DNA of 64,000 nucleotides from Gayadomonas joobiniege G7 (GTDB taxonomy: Bacteria > Pseudomonadota > Gammaproteobacteria > Enterobacterales > Alteromonadaceae). The notes beneath the pieces were generated by a model that saw only the letters and a program-made list of their open reading frames with translations, was not told the origin of the DNA and ran no database searches. This document shows, piece after piece, positions 61,829-64,000 of the stretch. Every line of letters begins with the position of its first letter. Within the stretch, counting starts at the first letter, position 1. The position numbers and the translations under genes were made by a program. The stretch covers positions 1 through 64,000 of the forward strand of contig NZ_AMRX01000006.1 in assembly GCF_000300815.1 (NCBI RefSeq). The letters run 5' to 3'.

Positions 61829-63178
61829 TTGAGTCATCAGCAAACATTTAGTTTTTTACCGGCAGACCTTAGCGCACAGGGGTTTACATTAAATTACCAA
61901 TTAGGCGAAACCCTATTTAAAGAGCATTACCAAATTGAAGGCAGAGCGACTGACGTTGCAGCCGCTCTGTCAAATGACGAAGGGCATAAGCGATTAACTT
62001 ATTTAAGTTTGGCCGCTGGGGTCAGTTATTTTAAATTAGCGCCCTTCAGTCAAATTAAAACGCCAATTAAAGATTTAGAGCGTGCCGAAAGTGAGTTTTT
62101 TAATAAACTTTATGTCAATGGTTTAGCCGAATTTGCTTATCGTAACCAGCTCGACTTAACGCAAGCTTGCCAATTTCCGGTGGGGCAAGGCGTGTCGGAA
62201 AATGCTAAAACCCGATCGCTACAGGATGCCAGCAGTCAAAATGAACAAAATGCATTGGTTTTGATCGGTGGCGGCAAAGATTCGCTCGTTTCTATCGAAA
62301 AACTAAAAGCCGCAGGCATCAAACAAACCTTATTTGCCGTTAACCCAGCGCAGCCTATTATCGATTGCATTAAAACCTCCGGTTTACCTTATATTTTTGT
62401 TCGCCGTCAGTTAGATCCAGAGTTATTTAAATTAAATGAAGCCGGTGCTTTAAACGGTCATGTACCTATTACTGCGATCATTAGTTTTACTGCTATGTTA
62501 GTGGCTTATTTGTTTGGCTTTACTGCGGTGATCACGTCAAACGAATCTTCTGCAAACGAAGCCACTTTAATCTTTAACGGTAGAGCAGTGAACCACCAAT
62601 ATAGTAAATCGTTAGAGTTTGAACAGGATTTTAAAGCGTTTTCGGTGTCGCATTTAAGCGATGACATAGATTATTTTTCGTTGTTACGACCCTATAGCGA
62701 ATTTAATATTGTCAGTCAGTTTATTCGCCAACAGCATTATGATGACGTCTTTACCTCCTGTAATAGAGCATTTAAGCTGTACCATGAAAAGTCCAAAACA
62801 CGCTGGTGTTTGTCTTGCCCTAAGTGTCATTTTGTTTATTTAATGTTTGCGGCACAACCGCTTTCAAGCGAACGCCTGCAGGCTATTTTTGCCGGTAACC
62901 CCTTATCTGATATTGGCAACCTAGACTCTTTTACCAGTTTGGTTGGACTAAGTGAACATAAACCCTGGGAATGTGTCGGTGAAAAATTAGAGTCTGCTGC
63001 CTGTTTGTATTTACTTGGACATAAGCCAAACTTTGCACAAAGTTCAGTGGTTAAAGCGCTATTGCCTGAAGTCATTGAGCATTATGGCGAGCCGCAATTA
63101 GAGCTTGCTGTGAAACACTTAACTCAATTACACGACCATTATATTCCTGACGCCTACTTGGAGGCATTAAATGGATAA
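61829..63178 (+). CDS. murL: UDP-MurNAc-L-Ala-L-Glu epimerase MurL
   Basis: MurL, first described in Xanthomonas, uses ATP to epimerise the terminal L-Glu of UDP-MurNAc-L-Ala-L-Glu to D-Glu, replacing glutamate racemase in peptidoglycan synthesis. This 449-residue protein has LVLIGGGKDSLVSIEKLKAA (a PP-loop-like GGGKDS), FTAVITSNESSANEA, and the cysteine motif WCLSCPKCHFVYL, all as I recall for the family. I take the TTG at 61829 (GGAG eight bases upstream). A TTG at 61811 is also possible. It overlaps a murD-type gene by eight bases, which is the expected partner. Assignment rests on sequence memory and context. Confidence 0.87.
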   Translation: MSHQQTFSFLPADLSAQGFTLNYQLGETLFKEHYQIEGRATDVAAALSNDEGHKRLTYLSLAAGVSYFKLAPFSQIKTPIKDLERAESEFFNKLYVNGLAEFAYRNQLDLTQACQFPVGQGVSENAKTRSLQDASSQNEQNALVLIGGGKDSLVSIEKLKAAGIKQTLFAVNPAQPIIDCIKTSGLPYIFVRRQLDPELFKLNEAGALNGHVPITAIISFTAMLVAYLFGFTAVITSNESSANEATLIFNGRAVNHQYSKSLEFEQDFKAFSVSHLSDDIDYFSLLRPYSEFNIVSQFIRQQHYDDVFTSCNRAFKLYHEKSKTRWCLSCPKCHFVYLMFAAQPLSSERLQAIFAGNPLSDIGNLDSFTSLVGLSEHKPWECVGEKLESAACLYLLGHKPNFAQSSVVKALLPEVIEHYGEPQLELAVKHLTQLHDHYIPDAYLEALNG

Positions 63179-64000
63179 GATATTAATTTGGGGATATGGG
63201 GTCGAAGGGCAAAGCAATTTAGCTTATTTGCAGAAAAAATACCCTAAGAGTGAATTTTTTGTATTAACGGATGAACATCAAAGCTCGCTTTGCCAAGCGC
63301 CGGATTCGTTAACTCTTCAATTTAACTATCTTTATGGCGACCAAGGTTTGGCTCGCTTAGCTGACGGAGAATTTAATTTAATTGTTAAGAGCCCAGGCAT
63401 TTCTTTATATCGGCCAGAATTGCAACAAGCGTTAAAAAAAGGCAGCAAGCTGAGCTCTGCTATTAACCTATGGTATGCGGATAATCCAGATGCAAAAACC
63501 ATTATAGTGACAGGGACCAAAGGAAAGAGTACCACGGCCAGTTTATTAAATTATTTAATGGCAAAAGCGCAACTGCAATCCACTATAGCCGGTAATATAG
63601 GTGTACCAATTTTGGCAACAGCCGCAGCGCCTGACTATACTATTTTTGAGCTATCTTCCTATCAATTAGCGGACTTACAAGCTCAGGTTGATTGTTTTAT
63701 CGTATTAAATCTATATCCTGAGCATATTCCTTGGCATGGCAGTGAAGAGCAATATTATTTAGACAAACTGCAACCTTTATTAAACCAGCGTATTGAACAT
63801 TGTATATTACGTGCAGACTCAAAACGTTTGCAGCAGTTGGCCAGTCCTCTTAAGGTTAAGCGCAGTGAGTTTAATTCGGTTATGGGTTTTCATGTAACAG
63901 ATGGTCATTTGTATTTTAAAAATGAGCGATTAAGGCATAATTTTGCGTTAAAAGGCGAGCACAACTTACTTAACCTAGCGGCGTGTTTAACACTTTTAGT
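63171..64000 (+). CDS. murD2: UDP-MurNAc-L-Ala:L-glutamate ligase (MurD2), 3' end outside window
   Basis: The frame runs open to the window end (276 codons visible; MurD-type ligases are about 440-450 long). An N-terminal Rossmann-like domain (ILIWGYGVEGQSNLAYLQ) is followed by the Mur ligase ATP loop IIVTGTKGKSTTASLL (about residue 108), the AGNIGVPIL strand, FELSSYQLADL and NLYPEHIPWHGSEEQYY, all typical of MurD. MurD2 adds L-Glu rather than D-Glu, giving the substrate of MurL. The coupling by an eight-base overlap and a GGAGG site supports this over a plain MurD. Confidence 0.9.
   Translation, partial: MDKILIWGYGVEGQSNLAYLQKKYPKSEFFVLTDEHQSSLCQAPDSLTLQFNYLYGDQGLARLADGEFNLIVKSPGISLYRPELQQALKKGSKLSSAINLWYADNPDAKTIIVTGTKGKSTTASLLNYLMAKAQLQSTIAGNIGVPILATAAAPDYTIFELSSYQLADLQAQVDCFIVLNLYPEHIPWHGSEEQYYLDKLQPLLNQRIEHCILRADSKRLQQLASPLKVKRSEFNSVMGFHVTDGHLYFKNERLRHNFALKGEHNLLNLAACLTLL

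Overview
The window looks like chromosome of a marine gammaproteobacterium, most likely in or near the Alteromonadales. Signs of this are the moderately AT-rich DNA, gene sets with gammaproteobacterial order and protein types (ackA-pta, oadGAB, helD, yaaA, a DUF2999-type protein), an outer-membrane siderophore receptor, and a sulfatase next to a beta-propeller glycosidase, typical of bacteria living on algal polysaccharides. The genus cannot be told from the sequence alone. I see no prophage, insertion sequence, integrase, rRNA operon or CRISPR array.

Bases 1-16170 hold one tightly packed plus-strand cluster of exported or membrane proteins: the end of a large Ig-like/cysteine-rich protein, two related small exported proteins, a two-TM protein, a 3445-residue secreted protein, a one-TM coiled-coil protein and a periplasmic thioredoxin-fold CPYC protein. 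The giant protein has a beta-propeller of LVIVD type between two calcium-binding blocks, then 24 Ig-like (Big_5/SbsA-type) domains. These domains follow a nine-domain super-repeat of about 968 residues. I consider this cluster the best candidate for an undescribed system: an exported, probably surface-exposed repeat protein with its own disulfide-handling helper.

16150-31130 is mostly housekeeping: GIY-YIG protein, plsY, folB-folK-uppP, yaaA, ackA-pta, a lipoprotein 5'-nucleotidase, a 52-residue Pmp3/YqaE protein, an AI-2E family permease, a C26 amidohydrolase and a YqaA protein. It then has a sulfatase-glycosidase pair, preceded by a striking 42-bp dyad that reaches the sulfatase start codon. 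31290-44790 carries a succinate-semialdehyde-type dehydrogenase, helD, a DJ-1/PfpI protein, an iron-uptake pair (PepSY protein and TonB receptor), a divergent sugar kinase and ROK regulator, a hemerythrin-SDR stress pair behind a sigma-54-like promoter, and a 7TM-DISM diguanylate cyclase.

44760-49910 is the imuA-imuB-dnaE2 mutagenesis cassette on the minus strand, with a canonical LexA box sitting on the imuA start codon. amtB and acs follow. At 53530-57070 an alpha/beta hydrolase and a siderophore-interacting reductase diverge from marR-nagA. Two copies of a 19-bp palindrome lie in the divergent gap, one centred on the marR start codon. Then come three tRNA genes (Ser-GCT and two identical Arg-ACG), the sodium-pumping oxaloacetate decarboxylase operon oadGAB and a small exported protein. 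The window ends in murL and the start of a murD-type ligase (murD2), which together form the alternative route that puts D-glutamate into peptidoglycan by epimerising the UDP-MurNAc dipeptide.
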